A DNA stretch of 64,000 nt from JAVBNH01 sp031551635 (GTDB lineage: Bacteria; Bacillota; Clostridia; Oscillospirales; Acutalibacteraceae): NCBI GenBank assembly GCA_031551635.1, contig JAVBNH010000008.1, forward strand, positions 1 to 64,000. The letters run 5' to 3'. Each line of letters starts with the position of its first letter. Positions within the stretch are counted from its first letter, which is position 1. Both the position numbers and the translations under genes were made by a program. Positions 35,519 to 44,336 of the stretch are shown piece by piece. Below the pieces are notes generated by a model that saw only the letters and a program-made list of their open reading frames with translations, searched no databases and was not told the DNA's origin.

Positions 35519-36919
35519 TCATTTGCCGTTCCAGCAATATGTACAAAGCTTACACGGCTCGATACCGATAGCCTGAATCAGGTCGTCAAGCCGGTGATAT
35601 TTAAGCGAAGTAAATCCTAGCCCTCGCCCGATTTCATCTTGCATTTCCTTGTAATTTCCGCTGTCCGGGTTCGCGTAATCCTTGAGCATTTCAGGGGTGA
35701 CACTTCCCTCGCGCTTCTTGATAACCCTTCTGGTTATAAGGTCGTCCTCTGAGGCTAGTCTTGAAAAGTTAAGATATTTGCAGCCGTAAATAAGCGGAGG
35801 GCAAGCCGGGCGGATGTGAATTTCCATTGCGCCGATTTCATATAAAAATTCTGTTGTTTCGCGTAACTGAGTACCCCTGACAATCGAATCGTCTATGAGA
35901 ATCAGCTTTTTATTCCTTATGAGACTGTCAACGGGCAGCAGCTTCATTTTCGCGATTAAGTGCCGCTCTTTTTGTTTCTGAGGCATAAATGAACGAGGCC
36001 AGGTGGGAGTATATTTAATGAAAGGACGCGCGAAGGGTATACCCGAATAATTCGCATAGCCGACGGCGTGAGCTGTTCCTGTGTCGGGAATGCCTGCGAC
36101 TATATCCGCCTGAGTATAGTCGTGCGAGGCGATTTTTCCGCCGCATCGGTACCGCATTTCCTCGACATTAACACCCTCATATGAGGAGGACGGATAACCG
36201 TAATAAACCCATAAAAATGAGCAGATTTTCATCTCTTCTCTCGCAGGCGACACGGTTTCGCAGGATTCCGGAGTAAAATAAACTATCTCCCCCGGACCCA
36301 GCTCCTTATAATCACGGTAGCCGAGATTAAGATAGGCGAAGCACTCAAAGGAGGCGCAGTAGGAATCCTCCTTGTGACCGATAACCATAGGTGTACGCCC
36401 GAGACGGTCACGCGCGGCGTAAATACCCTGAGGTGTCATTAATAGAATGGTAGCCGAGCCTTCAATGAGCTCCTGAGCATATAAAATTCCCTCGATTATT
36501 GTATCCCGTTGATTTATAAGCGAAGCGACAAGCTCTGTAGGGTTAATCTCGCCGCCGCTCATTTCAAGAAAATGGGTAGTGCCGCTTTTAAAAGCATGCT
36601 CAACCAGCTCCGCGGTATTCGTAATCAAGCCGACTGTAGTGATGGCAAAATTGCCGAGGTGCGAACGCACAAGCAGGGGCTGCGGTTCGTTGTCTGAAAT
36701 GCAGCCGATGCCTAGGTTACCCTTCATTTCCTCAATATCCCTCTCAAACTTGGTTCTGAAGGGTGAGTTTTCAATGTTGTGAATCTCGCGCTCAAAGCCA
36801 TTTTCACCGTGAACACAAAGCCCGCCCTTTTTCGTGCCTAGGTGTGAATGATAGTCAACACCGAAAAAAAGGTCAAAAACACAGTCGTCTTTTTTTGCAA
36901 CTCCGAATAATCCGCCCAT
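35519..36919 (-). CDS. Amidophosphoribosyltransferase paralogue lacking the catalytic N-terminal cysteine
   Basis: The 466-residue protein has both PurF domains: an Ntn glutaminase-like half (SNLGxFAI-like segment RSHLGNFAITTVGLI, about 85-99; LAARDRLGRTP-like segment near 170) and a phosphoribosyltransferase half with the PRPP loop LILIDDSIVRGTQ. The N-terminus is M-G-G-L-F-G-V; true PurF has Cys at residue 2 or exposed by processing. Gly here removes the nucleophile that hydrolyses glutamine. The tail has C-x2-C-x2-C (EPCKLCTYC). I recall similar MGGFFG paralogues in other Clostridia. It may use ammonia or have a different role. No purine genes are next to it. Confidence 0.8.
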   Translation of the reverse strand: MGGLFGVAKKDDCVFDLFFGVDYHSHLGTKKGGLCVHGENGFEREIHNIENSPFRTKFERDIEEMKGNLGIGCISDNEPQPLLVRSHLGNFAITTVGLITNTAELVEHAFKSGTTHFLEMSGGEINPTELVASLINQRDTIIEGILYAQELIEGSATILLMTPQGIYAARDRLGRTPMVIGHKEDSYCASFECFAYLNLGYRDYKELGPGEIVYFTPESCETVSPAREEMKICSFLWVYYGYPSSSYEGVNVEEMRYRCGGKIASHDYTQADIVAGIPDTGTAHAVGYANYSGIPFARPFIKYTPTWPRSFMPQKQKERHLIAKMKLLPVDSLIRNKKLILIDDSIVRGTQLRETTEFLYEIGAMEIHIRPACPPLIYGCKYLNFSRLASEDDLITRRVIKKREGSVTPEMLKDYANPDSGNYKEMQDEIGRGLGFTSLKYHRLDDLIQAIGIEPCKLCTYCWNGK

Positions 36920-37043
36920 TTTTCATACTTCCTTTGACTGTAAATTTCAACAATAAATAAAATTATACATCAGCCTCAGGCTTTTTTTTTGACGCATTGG
37001 CATAATTCGCTCATTTTTTTTATTTTCTCATCAGAAAAACATA

Positions 37044-37072
37044 TTGACAAATCTTTGCTTGTCTTTTACAAT
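37044..37072 (+). promoter_or_regulatory. Promoter of the DUF1801 gene
   Basis: TTGACA (37044-37049) and TACAAT (37067-37072) are 17 bases apart. Transcription should start near 37079 and pass through the 19-bp hairpin at 37094-37145, leaving a leader of about 183 bases. Confidence 0.75.
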
Positions 37073-37093
37073 ACAATTAAGCGTTTGTTAATA

Positions 37094-37145
37094 CTAAGTT
37101 CAGATTAAAAAATTGACAAATATTAGTTTTTTAATCTGAACTTAG
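37094..37145. repeat. Long hairpin: 19-bp perfect inverted repeat
   Basis: Arms at 37094-37112 (CTAAGTTCAGATTAAAAAA) and 37127-37145 are exact complements around a 14-base loop. It lies in the leader of the DUF1801 gene, about 15 bases after the predicted transcription start. No poly-T follows, so it is not an ordinary terminator. It could be a leader structure, a regulator site or a remnant of a small palindromic element. Confidence 0.8.
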
Positions 37146-37261
37146 AGCTTGCTAACGTTCATATACAAGACTTCCGGTAAAATATTTTTATCTACTGTTT
37201 CGTCGGAGTTATGTATAAGATTTATAAAAAAGAAAGGTCGCAAAATTAAGGAGGAGAAATG

Positions 37262-37630
37262 ATGGAAAAATTGCAAACAGTCGACGATTATATCGACAGC
37301 CTCACAGGAGACGCAAAGGACAGAATACAGGAATTTGTAAATTTCATGCGTAAAAACTACTCGCAGCTTGAAGAAGTCTTGTCCTTTCAGATGCCTACCT
37401 ACAAGCTCGGGAGCGGCTCGATGCGCAATTATATCGCCTTCAGCGCCGCGAAAAACCATTTTTCTTTGCATACTACCGATTTTGATTATGTTACAGAATT
37501 GAAAACAAAGCTAAAAAACGGCGGTAAGGGCAAAGGTTGTGTTAATGTCAAATTCACTGATAAAGACGAGTTTGATATTCTGCTTAAAGCTATCAGTGAA
37601 ATCTATTCGCGCAATTACGAAGCAAAATAA
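37262..37630 (+). CDS. DUF1801-family protein
   Basis: The ATG at 37262 is seven bases after AAGGAGG; an ATG at 37259 is only four away and less likely. The 122-residue protein has the DUF1801 (YdhG/CyaY-like fold) pattern: TVDDYIDSL, LSFQMPTYK and a C-terminal FTDKDEFDILLKAI helix. Members are small soluble proteins of uncertain role; some carry iron or act in stress. No operon partner is seen: the GH30 gene starts 58 bases later with its own ribosome site. Confidence 0.75.
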   Translation: MEKLQTVDDYIDSLTGDAKDRIQEFVNFMRKNYSQLEEVLSFQMPTYKLGSGSMRNYIAFSAAKNHFSLHTTDFDYVTELKTKLKNGGKGKGCVNVKFTDKDEFDILLKAISEIYSRNYEAK

Positions 37631-37688
37631 TTATAGGTATAATTTTTATTGCGGAAAAAACTTAATAATGAAGGAGCGAAATTGAGTT

Positions 37689-39146
37689 ATGATTATTATA
37701 CTGAGAACCTTCACTCTGCTGCTGGCGCTTATGCAGAGTTTTTTCGCCCTATTACCGTCGGCGGACAAAACCCACAAAATGTCTCTGAACGAAACGAAAA
37801 CTTTTCAGGAATTTGAAGGCTTCGGCACCAGCGGCTGCTGGTGGGCACAGATGATAAACAGTGAAAGCGACGCGGACATGCTGGCGAAGGCGCTATATGA
37901 CGACGAGAGCGGTCTGGGGCTGCAAATCTACCGTTATAATATCGGCGGAGGAGAGGCGGACAATCCGGATTCGCGTATTACTAATGAAGCGAAAAGGCGC
38001 ACGGAGAGCTTCTATGTAAAAAATCCCGAAACCGGCGAATACGGCTTTGATTTTTCAAAGGACGCGAACGCGAGACGTGTTCTTGACAAGGCACTGGAAT
38101 ACGGTGCGGAGGGTATAATTCTCTTTTGCAACAGCCCTCATTTTTCGATGACACTCAGCGGTCATGCCTCCGGCGGTTTTACTGACGGAGTGTCGAATCT
38201 GCCGCGTGAGAATTATCAGGAGTTCGTGGATTATCTTTTAACCATTGCGGACTGGTTTGTTTCGCAGGGCTATCCGATTATCGGTATTTCGCCCGTAAAC
38301 GAGCCTAACTGGGGCTGGGGCGGTGAATGGGTCGGACAGGAGGGCTGCCATTATACCGCGAAGGAAACCGCCGATCTGCTTTCGCTTTTCGCAAGGGAAA
38401 TGGTAAGCAAAAACGTTCCTTATAAGCTTATGGGGCCTGAGCTCGGGGATTTATCGAGTAATTATTATAGCTATCAGGCGCTTCTTCTGAATAATAAAGA
38501 TTTTCTGAAGGTCGCCGACAGCCTTGACGCGCACTCATACTGGAATGATCACAATATAATGAAAAAATGGCGTATAGGCGCCTTTTTTGAGGCGAGATAC
38601 CCCGATTTGAAATTCAACATGACCGAATGGTGCGAGCTTCCCTGCTCGACTGACGCGCCGTCAATCGAGAGCGCGATGTATATGGCAAATATAATCGCGG
38701 AGGATTTGACACTTCTGAATGCTGTGACATGGCAGAGCTGGGTCGCGGTTGCGGGACCAGCCTTTGTTGACGGGAAAAATATTACAGACGGGCTTATTTG
38801 CGAATACGACAATTTTACCAGATTTGAAACATGCAAGAGATATTATGCCTTCAAGCATTTTTCAAGCTTCATAAAGCCCGGAGCGCTGCGCATAGAGCTT
38901 GCGGACAACAAGGGTTTTTACAGCAAAATTACCTCCGCGGCATTCAAAGATGGCGATAAAATAATCATGGTGCTTGTTAATAACGAGGGAGCTGACGCAA
39001 GCATAGCTCTCAGCGGTAAATACAGCTCAATGCAGATTTTCACCTCGGATTCCGCAATAAACTGCGCCGAGACCTTCAGTGGTGATTTCAAAAACAACAT
39101 TACCCTTGCTAAAGACAGTATTTCAACTATCATATTAACAAAATAG
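37689..39146 (+). CDS. Secreted GH30-family glycosidase
   Basis: The 485-residue protein has a signal peptide (5-22) and a GH30 barrel plus C-terminal beta domain: F-E-G-F-G-T-S at 42-48, acid/base E205 in SPVNEPNW, nucleophile E313 in NMTEW, and WQSWVA near 345. GH30 members include beta-glucosidase, xylanase, beta-1,6-galactanase and beta-fucosidase; I cannot fix the subfamily. Export suggests cleavage of an extracellular polysaccharide. The ribosome site AAGGAG is about 12 bases before the ATG. A terminator hairpin follows. Confidence 0.8.
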   Translation: MIIILRTFTLLLALMQSFFALLPSADKTHKMSLNETKTFQEFEGFGTSGCWWAQMINSESDADMLAKALYDDESGLGLQIYRYNIGGGEADNPDSRITNEAKRRTESFYVKNPETGEYGFDFSKDANARRVLDKALEYGAEGIILFCNSPHFSMTLSGHASGGFTDGVSNLPRENYQEFVDYLLTIADWFVSQGYPIIGISPVNEPNWGWGGEWVGQEGCHYTAKETADLLSLFAREMVSKNVPYKLMGPELGDLSSNYYSYQALLLNNKDFLKVADSLDAHSYWNDHNIMKKWRIGAFFEARYPDLKFNMTEWCELPCSTDAPSIESAMYMANIIAEDLTLLNAVTWQSWVAVAGPAFVDGKNITDGLICEYDNFTRFETCKRYYAFKHFSSFIKPGALRIELADNKGFYSKITSAAFKDGDKIIMVLVNNEGADASIALSGKYSSMQIFTSDSAINCAETFSGDFKNNITLAKDSISTIILTK

Positions 39147-39170
39147 CATGATTATAAGTCATAATATTTT

Positions 39171-39198
39171 AGAGCGGGAAGCAAAAACTTCCCGCTCT
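39171..39198 (+). terminator. Terminator hairpin after the GH30 gene
   Basis: AGAGCGGGAAG pairs with CTTCCCGCTCT around CAAAAA. The following tract is TAATATATT, not a pure T-run, so efficiency is uncertain. Confidence 0.65.
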
Positions 39199-39274
39199 TA
39201 ATATATTAAAAATATAAATTTAAAGTGTATGATTAGCCGGGTAATATTTCGTGTTTTTCCCGTTTCCTATTTTC

Positions 39275-39334
39275 ATTCTAATTCTAACTTTTTCTAATGA
39301 AAAGGTCAAGTGGAAAGTTAGAACAAGTTAGAAT
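39275..39334. repeat. Imperfect inverted repeat built on TTCTAACTTT
   Basis: TTCTAACTTT near 39282-39291 pairs with AAAGTTAGAA near 39315-39324. Copies of the GTTAGAA half continue to 39334. It adjoins the 77-bp dispersed repeat copy at 39338. No function is apparent. Confidence 0.4.
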
Positions 39335-39337
39335 ATG

Positions 39338-39414
39338 TTAGTACCTTAGTGGGCTGAAAGCTCAATAGAAAACAAGACTTGAGTTATGGGCTTGGCAAGC
39401 CAAGCCCACATTAG
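39338..39414 (+). repeat. 77-bp dispersed intergenic repeat, copy 1
   Basis: About 68 of 77 bases match the reverse complement of 48030-48106. The core is a self-complementary GGGCTTGGC-AA-GCCAAGCCC at 39388-39407 preceded by AACAAGACTTG. The rest of the region 39199-39640 holds no gene that I can support. It lies between the GH30 and DMT transporter genes. Confidence 0.8.
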
Positions 39415-39640
39415 ATTGCGCGAGAAACGATTGATTATGTTTTATAGTGTTTTGGATTGTCGGTCTTTAGCTATGAAATAGAAAATATTGTTAATGAAAT
39501 TAAAAATTATTTCGGCAATGAAGAATTACAGTTTTTGAAGAACACAAACAAAAATGCACTCAAGCGAATAAACAACCTCTTTAAGTACAGAATTATACTG
39601 CTGTATAAAATAAAGTTTATTTTTGAAAGGTTGTTTTTTT

Positions 39641-40075
39641 ATGATTGGAATTTTGGTCGCGATTATTTCCGGTGCGCTTATGAGCATTCAAGGTGTTTTT
39701 AATACCGGAGTCACAAAACAGACAAATATCTGGCTCTCCTCCAGCTTTGTGCAGCTCAGTGCCTTTGTCGTCTGCCTCGCTGCATGGTTTTTCACAGGTC
39801 GCGAGAGCAGTGTTGGCTCTTTGTTTCGTATTGATAATAAATATATGCTTATCGGCGGTGTGCTTGGTGCGTTTATAACCTTTACCGTCATAAAAAGCAT
39901 CGAGACCCTCGCGCCTGCCAGAGCTATAATGATAATAGTCGTCTCACAACTGATTATAGCCTATCTCATTGAGCTTTTCGGGATGTTCGGTGTTGAGAAA
40001 TCCGGCTTCGACTGGACAAAGCTGGTCGGGGTCGCGCTTGCTGTAGCCGGAATCGTTGTGTTTAAATGGAAATAA
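39641..40075 (+). CDS. Small DMT-superfamily transporter (DUF606/YdcZ type)
   Basis: Read from the ATG at 39641, ten bases after GAAAGG, the product has 144 residues and four to five membrane segments. The pattern IISGALMSIQGVFNTGV and the RID-x(13)-F segment, with a conserved APARA before the last helices, fits the DUF606 (YdcZ) half-size drug/metabolite transporters that work as dimers. Substrate unknown. It precedes coaX by 82 bases, which contain a separate promoter. Confidence 0.85.
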   Translation: MIGILVAIISGALMSIQGVFNTGVTKQTNIWLSSSFVQLSAFVVCLAAWFFTGRESSVGSLFRIDNKYMLIGGVLGAFITFTVIKSIETLAPARAIMIIVVSQLIIAYLIELFGMFGVEKSGFDWTKLVGVALAVAGIVVFKWK

Positions 40076-40096
40076 GACCGCTGTACAAAAATAATC

Positions 40097-40125
40097 TTGC
40101 GGCAGATGGAAAAATATGATACAAT
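40097..40125 (+). promoter_or_regulatory. Promoter of coaX
   Basis: TTGCGG (40097-40102) and an extended -10 (TGA-TACAAT, 40117-40125) are separated by 17 bases. Confidence 0.7.
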
Positions 40126-40157
40126 ATCCTGTAATACAAATGCGGAAGTGATACTAA

Positions 40158-40934
40158 ATGATTTTAGCTATAGACATCGGAAACACAAATATTACCATCG
40201 GCGCTTTTGACGGCGACGCGCTATTGTTCGTCTCGCGAATCGCAACCGACAGAAACAGGACTGAGGATCAATACGCCGTGGAGCTCAGGCAGATATACCA
40301 TCTCAATGAGGTTGTCACTGATTCAATTCACGGCGCAATAATAAGCTCTGTTGTTCCGGAGCTGACTATTACGATGAAAAACGCGATTTTCAAGCTCACA
40401 GGGAGCTATCCGCTTGTCGTAGGGCCGGGGCTGAAAAACGGATTGAAGATTGGAGTTGACAACCCCTCCCAGCTCGGCGCTGACCTCGCGGCCGGCGCTG
40501 TCGGTGCGCTCAATAAATACCCTCTACCCTGCCTGATTCTCGACCTCGGTACTGCCACAAAAATAAGCGTACTCGACTCTCAAGGCGTTTTTCGCGGTGT
40601 AACAATCTCTGCAGGAGTTGCAATATCAATTCAGGCTCTTGCTGAAAAAACCTCTCAGCTCCCGACAATCAGCCTTGAATCACCCGCGAAGGTTATCGGC
40701 ACGAACACCATAGAGTGTATACAGTCAGGCGTCGTACTCGGAACGGCGGCAATGCTTGACGGGCTGTGCGAAAGAATAGAGGCGGAGCTTGGGCAAAAAG
40801 CGGCAGCTATTGTTTCAACGGGCGGAAATGCAAAGGTGATCACAGACGCTTGCAAAAGAGATGTAATAAATGACCCGAATCTATTACTTTTCGGGCTCAA
40901 AATAATGTATGATAAAAACAAAAAGATAAATTAA
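40158..40934 (+). CDS. coaX: Type III pantothenate kinase
   Basis: The 258-residue protein has the ASKHA-fold CoaX motifs: DIGNTNITIG (6-15), VVPELT, VDNPSQLGADLAAGA (substrate and metal site) and LDLGTATKISV. It phosphorylates pantothenate, the first step of CoA synthesis, is not inhibited by CoA and needs a monovalent cation. The ATG follows GGAAGTGA. Co-transcribed with the PfkB kinase, which begins 12 bases later. Confidence 0.95.
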   Translation: MILAIDIGNTNITIGAFDGDALLFVSRIATDRNRTEDQYAVELRQIYHLNEVVTDSIHGAIISSVVPELTITMKNAIFKLTGSYPLVVGPGLKNGLKIGVDNPSQLGADLAAGAVGALNKYPLPCLILDLGTATKISVLDSQGVFRGVTISAGVAISIQALAEKTSQLPTISLESPAKVIGTNTIECIQSGVVLGTAAMLDGLCERIEAELGQKAAAIVSTGGNAKVITDACKRDVINDPNLLLFGLKIMYDKNKKIN

Positions 40935-40945
40935 AGGGGATAACT

Positions 40946-41959
40946 ATGCTGACAAAAACACGTTTGACTGAAATTCTTGAAAACATACAAAATGTAAAAA
41001 TCGGTATTATTGGTGATTTTTGCGTTGATATTTACTGGAACGCCGACATGACCAAGAGTGAAATTTCTCGCGAGACCCCTCATTTTCCGCTGCCGATTGT
41101 CACCGAAAGAGTATATCCCGGAGCAGCAGGAAACGCTGCGAACAACATTGCCGCACTCAATCCAAAGACGATAAAGGCTTGCACTATCATTGGTAACGAC
41201 TGGCGAGGAGACCTGCTGAAAAAGGAGCTGAGCAAGCGCTCGATAAACAACGATTTTTTTATTGTCGAGGACTCAATATTTACATATGCCTATTGCAAGC
41301 CCATGCGCAAGGGAATTTCGGAAGTGGAATATGAGGACCCGCGGCTTGATTTCGCGAATTTCAAGCCTATCTCAGCCCTCGCAGAAGAAAAAGCAATAGC
41401 GAATCTCAAAGAAATCGCAAAGCATGTCGATATACTTTGTGTCTCAGACCAGTTTGAATACGGAATCGTCACCGATAATGTACGCGCTGAAATCATAAAA
41501 TTAGCCCAAAGCGGATTGAAAACGGTCGTGGACAGCCGCTACAATATCGGCAAATACACAAATTGCATTCTGAAGCCCAACGAGGTCGAGAGCTGGCGGG
41601 CGGTTTATAATAATGAGGGCTACCGTGACGCTTCGGACGAGGAATTCATTGAAACGGCGAAGGAGCTTTCAAGACGCAACAGCTCGACAGTTATCCAGAC
41701 CCTGGGGAGCAAGGGCAGCCTTGTCACCGACGGCGAGAATGTCGAGCGAATAAATGCCGTAAAGCTTTCTGGAGCAATTGATATTTGCGGCGCAGGTGAC
41801 ACCTTCCTCTCGGCTTTTTCCTGCTCTCTCGCCGCCGGAGCCACCTATGCCGAAGCCGCGGGCGTTGCTTCTCTGGCTTCAGCCGTAACAGTTCAAAAAA
41901 TCGGAGTAACAGGTACCGCTTCCGCGTTTGAAATTTTGAATCAATATTCCAATATATAG
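40946..41959 (+). CDS. PfkB-family carbohydrate kinase (HldE/RfaE-like)
   Basis: The 337-residue ribokinase-superfamily protein has GDFCVDIYW near 23-31, the di-glycine hinge GAAGNAANNI, a central KPNEVE segment and the C-terminal DICGAGDTF with the catalytic base near D285. The sequence resembles the kinase domain of HldE/RfaE, which phosphorylates heptose-7-phosphate, but the organism shows no sign of lipopolysaccharide, so another sugar is likely. It follows coaX with a GGGGAT ribosome site. Confidence 0.85.
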   Translation: MLTKTRLTEILENIQNVKIGIIGDFCVDIYWNADMTKSEISRETPHFPLPIVTERVYPGAAGNAANNIAALNPKTIKACTIIGNDWRGDLLKKELSKRSINNDFFIVEDSIFTYAYCKPMRKGISEVEYEDPRLDFANFKPISALAEEKAIANLKEIAKHVDILCVSDQFEYGIVTDNVRAEIIKLAQSGLKTVVDSRYNIGKYTNCILKPNEVESWRAVYNNEGYRDASDEEFIETAKELSRRNSSTVIQTLGSKGSLVTDGENVERINAVKLSGAIDICGAGDTFLSAFSCSLAAGATYAEAAGVASLASAVTVQKIGVTGTASAFEILNQYSNI

Positions 41960-42018
41960 CTAATTATAAACAAAACTGTAAATTTTTATTAAGAGTTTTC
42001 TAATATTTTTTAATTCGA

Positions 42019-42046
42019 TTGACAATAATTTACTGTATGTTATCAT
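42019..42046 (+). promoter_or_regulatory. Promoter of the HAD phosphatase gene
   Basis: TTGACA (42019-42024) and an extended -10 (TGT-TATCAT, 42038-42046) are separated by 16 bases. Confidence 0.6.
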
Positions 42047-42065
42047 AAAAAAAAGGAATGTATCA

Positions 42066-42887
42066 ATGAGCACTATTTATATTGCCGATATGGACGGCAC
42101 TCTTTTAAACGACGATGGAATTGTTTCCGAAACCACGCTGAAAACCTTGAATGAGCTCATTGAGCAGGGCGTGCTTTTTTCAATCTGCACCGCGAGAAGC
42201 ATTGCCTCGGCTTTTGATTTGGTTAAGGATATAAAATTTACCACTCCCGTTGTGCTGATGAACGGCGTTTTCATTTACGACATAATAAATGATAGGTCAA
42301 TCAAGCATTTTCCAATTGAGCCATCGGCTGCTGAAAATATTTTCAAGCTTTATGACAAGCACGATATTCACCCCTTCATGTATCTTTTCTCTGATTACCT
42401 TGAAGTGGTTTTCGAAAAGCTCGACAATGATTCCGTCAGCTCCTTCTACGCTTCCCGCAAAAAACATTACCGTTCATTCACAAAGGCTGAGAAGCTGTAT
42501 GTTCCGAAAGACAAGAATATTGTTTATTTCAGCACGCTGAACAGATATGACAAGCTAAAACCTCTGCATGACGAGATGATTTTGCTCGAGGGTGTTCAAT
42601 GCGCTTTCTACCCCGATACTTACTCAGACGGTGATTGGTTTTTTGAGGCTTTTTCCTCGAAGGCAGGCAAGGGAGTGGGGATTAAAACTCTGCAGGAGCA
42701 TGTCGGCGCTCAGCGGCTCACGGTTTTCGGCGATAATTACAACGATATACCAATGTTCAAAGCCGCTGATGAAGCTTATGCCATGGGCAACGCGGTCGAG
42801 GAGCTTAAAAAAATAGCCACAAAGGTAATCGCGACTAATAACGATGACGGCGTTGCGAATTTTATAAAATCTCAGCAAAATGTATAA
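42066..42887 (+). CDS. Cof-type HAD-superfamily phosphatase
   Basis: The 273-residue protein has HAD motif I DMDGTLL (D8 and D10), CTAR as motif II, a C2B-type cap, the motif III Lys in SSKAGKGVG, and motif IV FGDNYNDIPMF. Cof-type HADs dephosphorylate sugar phosphates or cofactors such as FMN and PLP. It has its own promoter. The HD-domain gene follows after 15 bases, so the two are co-transcribed. Specific substrate unknown. Confidence 0.9.
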   Translation: MSTIYIADMDGTLLNDDGIVSETTLKTLNELIEQGVLFSICTARSIASAFDLVKDIKFTTPVVLMNGVFIYDIINDRSIKHFPIEPSAAENIFKLYDKHDIHPFMYLFSDYLEVVFEKLDNDSVSSFYASRKKHYRSFTKAEKLYVPKDKNIVYFSTLNRYDKLKPLHDEMILLEGVQCAFYPDTYSDGDWFFEAFSSKAGKGVGIKTLQEHVGAQRLTVFGDNYNDIPMFKAADEAYAMGNAVEELKKIATKVIATNNDDGVANFIKSQQNV

Positions 42888-42902
42888 ATGAGGGTGTAAA
42901 AC

Positions 42903-43490
42903 TTGGGGAAATTATACGATAAATATCTCATATCCCTGAATCTCGACAGGGAGCTGAACAGTGATTTTTTTGAACTGGTTACAAAAGAATATGACACAGA
43001 CGAGGTGCAGGGGCTGAAAACATACCCTCAGCACTCGGATATAGACAGGCTGCAGCACATCACCAGCGTTGCCTATATGACTTTTGAAATTTCCCGAAAA
43101 CTCGGTATAAGCGTCACTGAGGCGACAAGAGCGGCAGTCCTGCATGACCTTTTTTACTACGACTGGCACGAAAACGACTGGAGCCACAGACCTCACGGCT
43201 ATCGCCACCCCGGCTTCGCCCTTAAAAACGCCCGCGAGCTTTGCGGAAGCCTGACAAAAAAAGAGGAAAACGCTATTAAACGCCATATGTGGCCGCTTAC
43301 AATTACCCCGCCTCGGTACATTGAATCATATGTTGTGGTTTTTTCCGACAAATATTGCGCAGCTCGGGAATTACTTGTCAGCTACTTCTCATATTTTGAC
43401 AAAAGATTCAGGAAAGACAATGCTATAATGAAAACCTCATTAAGGCTTAAGAAAAAAACGCTTGCATCTGAAAATAAAAATAAGCCGTGA
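42903..43490 (+). CDS. HD-domain protein (probable phosphohydrolase)
   Basis: The 195-residue protein starts with TTG behind GAGGGTG. It has the HD-fold ligands H (DRLQHITSV), HD (VLHDLFYYD) and a late D in FSDKYCA. A conserved W-H-E-N-D-W-S-H-R-P-H segment and HMWPLT point to a family of small clostridial HD hydrolases, often annotated only as 'HD domain protein'. It is placed between a HAD phosphatase and a membrane protein and is probably in one operon with both. Substrate unknown. Confidence 0.8.
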   Translation: MGKLYDKYLISLNLDRELNSDFFELVTKEYDTDEVQGLKTYPQHSDIDRLQHITSVAYMTFEISRKLGISVTEATRAAVLHDLFYYDWHENDWSHRPHGYRHPGFALKNARELCGSLTKKEENAIKRHMWPLTITPPRYIESYVVVFSDKYCAARELLVSYFSYFDKRFRKDNAIMKTSLRLKKKTLASENKNKP

Positions 43491-43513
43491 AATAAAATTA
43501 AGGAAAACTAAAC

Positions 43514-44305
43514 ATGCTTGACACCTTTTTAAATTACACTCTTTATTTTTTCTTTTACAGCAACGCCGGCTGGCTGATTGAGTCAATATACTGCTCGTAT
43601 GCCGCAAAAAAATGGATCAACCGCGGATTTTTAACCGGACCCATCTGCCCGATTTACGGTGCGGGTGCTTTGGTCATGGCTATTTTCCTTGAACGCTTTG
43701 CAGACAGATGGTATCTTGTTTTCATTCTCGGTGTAATATTATGCGACATTGTCGAGTTTGTCACAAGCGTAATTCTTGAAAAACTTTTCCATGCGCGCTG
43801 GTGGGACTACTCAAACAAATTCATGAACATACAAGGGCGCATCTGCTTGCTTCACTCAACATATTGGGGTGTAATGTCACTGGTTTTTGTGTATTTGGTG
43901 CATCCCTTTTTCCGACGCGGCTTTGAGCTTATTCCCGACATTGTGAGAAATGTGATTCTCGCGGTCATTCTGGTTATTTTCACCTATGATTTTGCAAAAA
44001 CAGTCATCGCGACCGCAGACATCAGAAAGCTAAACACAAAGCTTGCCGACATGAAAAATTCACTTCTGACTCAAGGTAAAAAAATCGGCATAAAAACCGC
44101 GGAAATCAACAGACAGTTTGACGAGCTGCAGCTTCAGTTCGCCGAAATCAGAAAAAGTGAGGGCACAAAACGCTCAAAAACCGCGAGAATGTACAGAGCC
44201 TCGACCTCGCTCGCGATTTTCCCGAAGGACGCCATTAAAGCTATAGCTGACGTGCTCTCAGAGGTCAAGGATAGAATTAACGATGAATATGACGAAATGC
44301 TGTAA
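43514..44305 (+). CDS. CmpB-like putative ABC-transporter type IV membrane protein
   Basis: The 263-residue protein has about five membrane helices in its first 165 residues and a soluble helical C-terminal tail. Family blocks are FFFYSNAGWLIESIYCS, FLTGPICPIYGAGAL and RICLLHSTYWGVMS, typical of PF06541 (CmpB type). The protein is common in Clostridia; transport activity has not been shown to my knowledge. It lies 23 bases after the HD gene. Confidence 0.8.
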   Translation: MLDTFLNYTLYFFFYSNAGWLIESIYCSYAAKKWINRGFLTGPICPIYGAGALVMAIFLERFADRWYLVFILGVILCDIVEFVTSVILEKLFHARWWDYSNKFMNIQGRICLLHSTYWGVMSLVFVYLVHPFFRRGFELIPDIVRNVILAVILVIFTYDFAKTVIATADIRKLNTKLADMKNSLLTQGKKIGIKTAEINRQFDELQLQFAEIRKSEGTKRSKTARMYRASTSLAIFPKDAIKAIADVLSEVKDRINDEYDEML

Positions 44306-44336
44306 TTTCAATAGATTAATTTGGAGGTAAAATATT

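Noticed and set aside
36973..36990. Small palindrome with T-run (GCCTCAGGC then T's) as a terminator
   Set aside because: The stem is only four base pairs and no plus-strand gene ends before it.
39457..39702. 81-codon plus-strand frame before the DMT transporter
   Set aside because: It has no ribosome site, overlaps the real transporter start in another frame, and its sequence is Lys/Asn-rich like AT-rich non-coding DNA.
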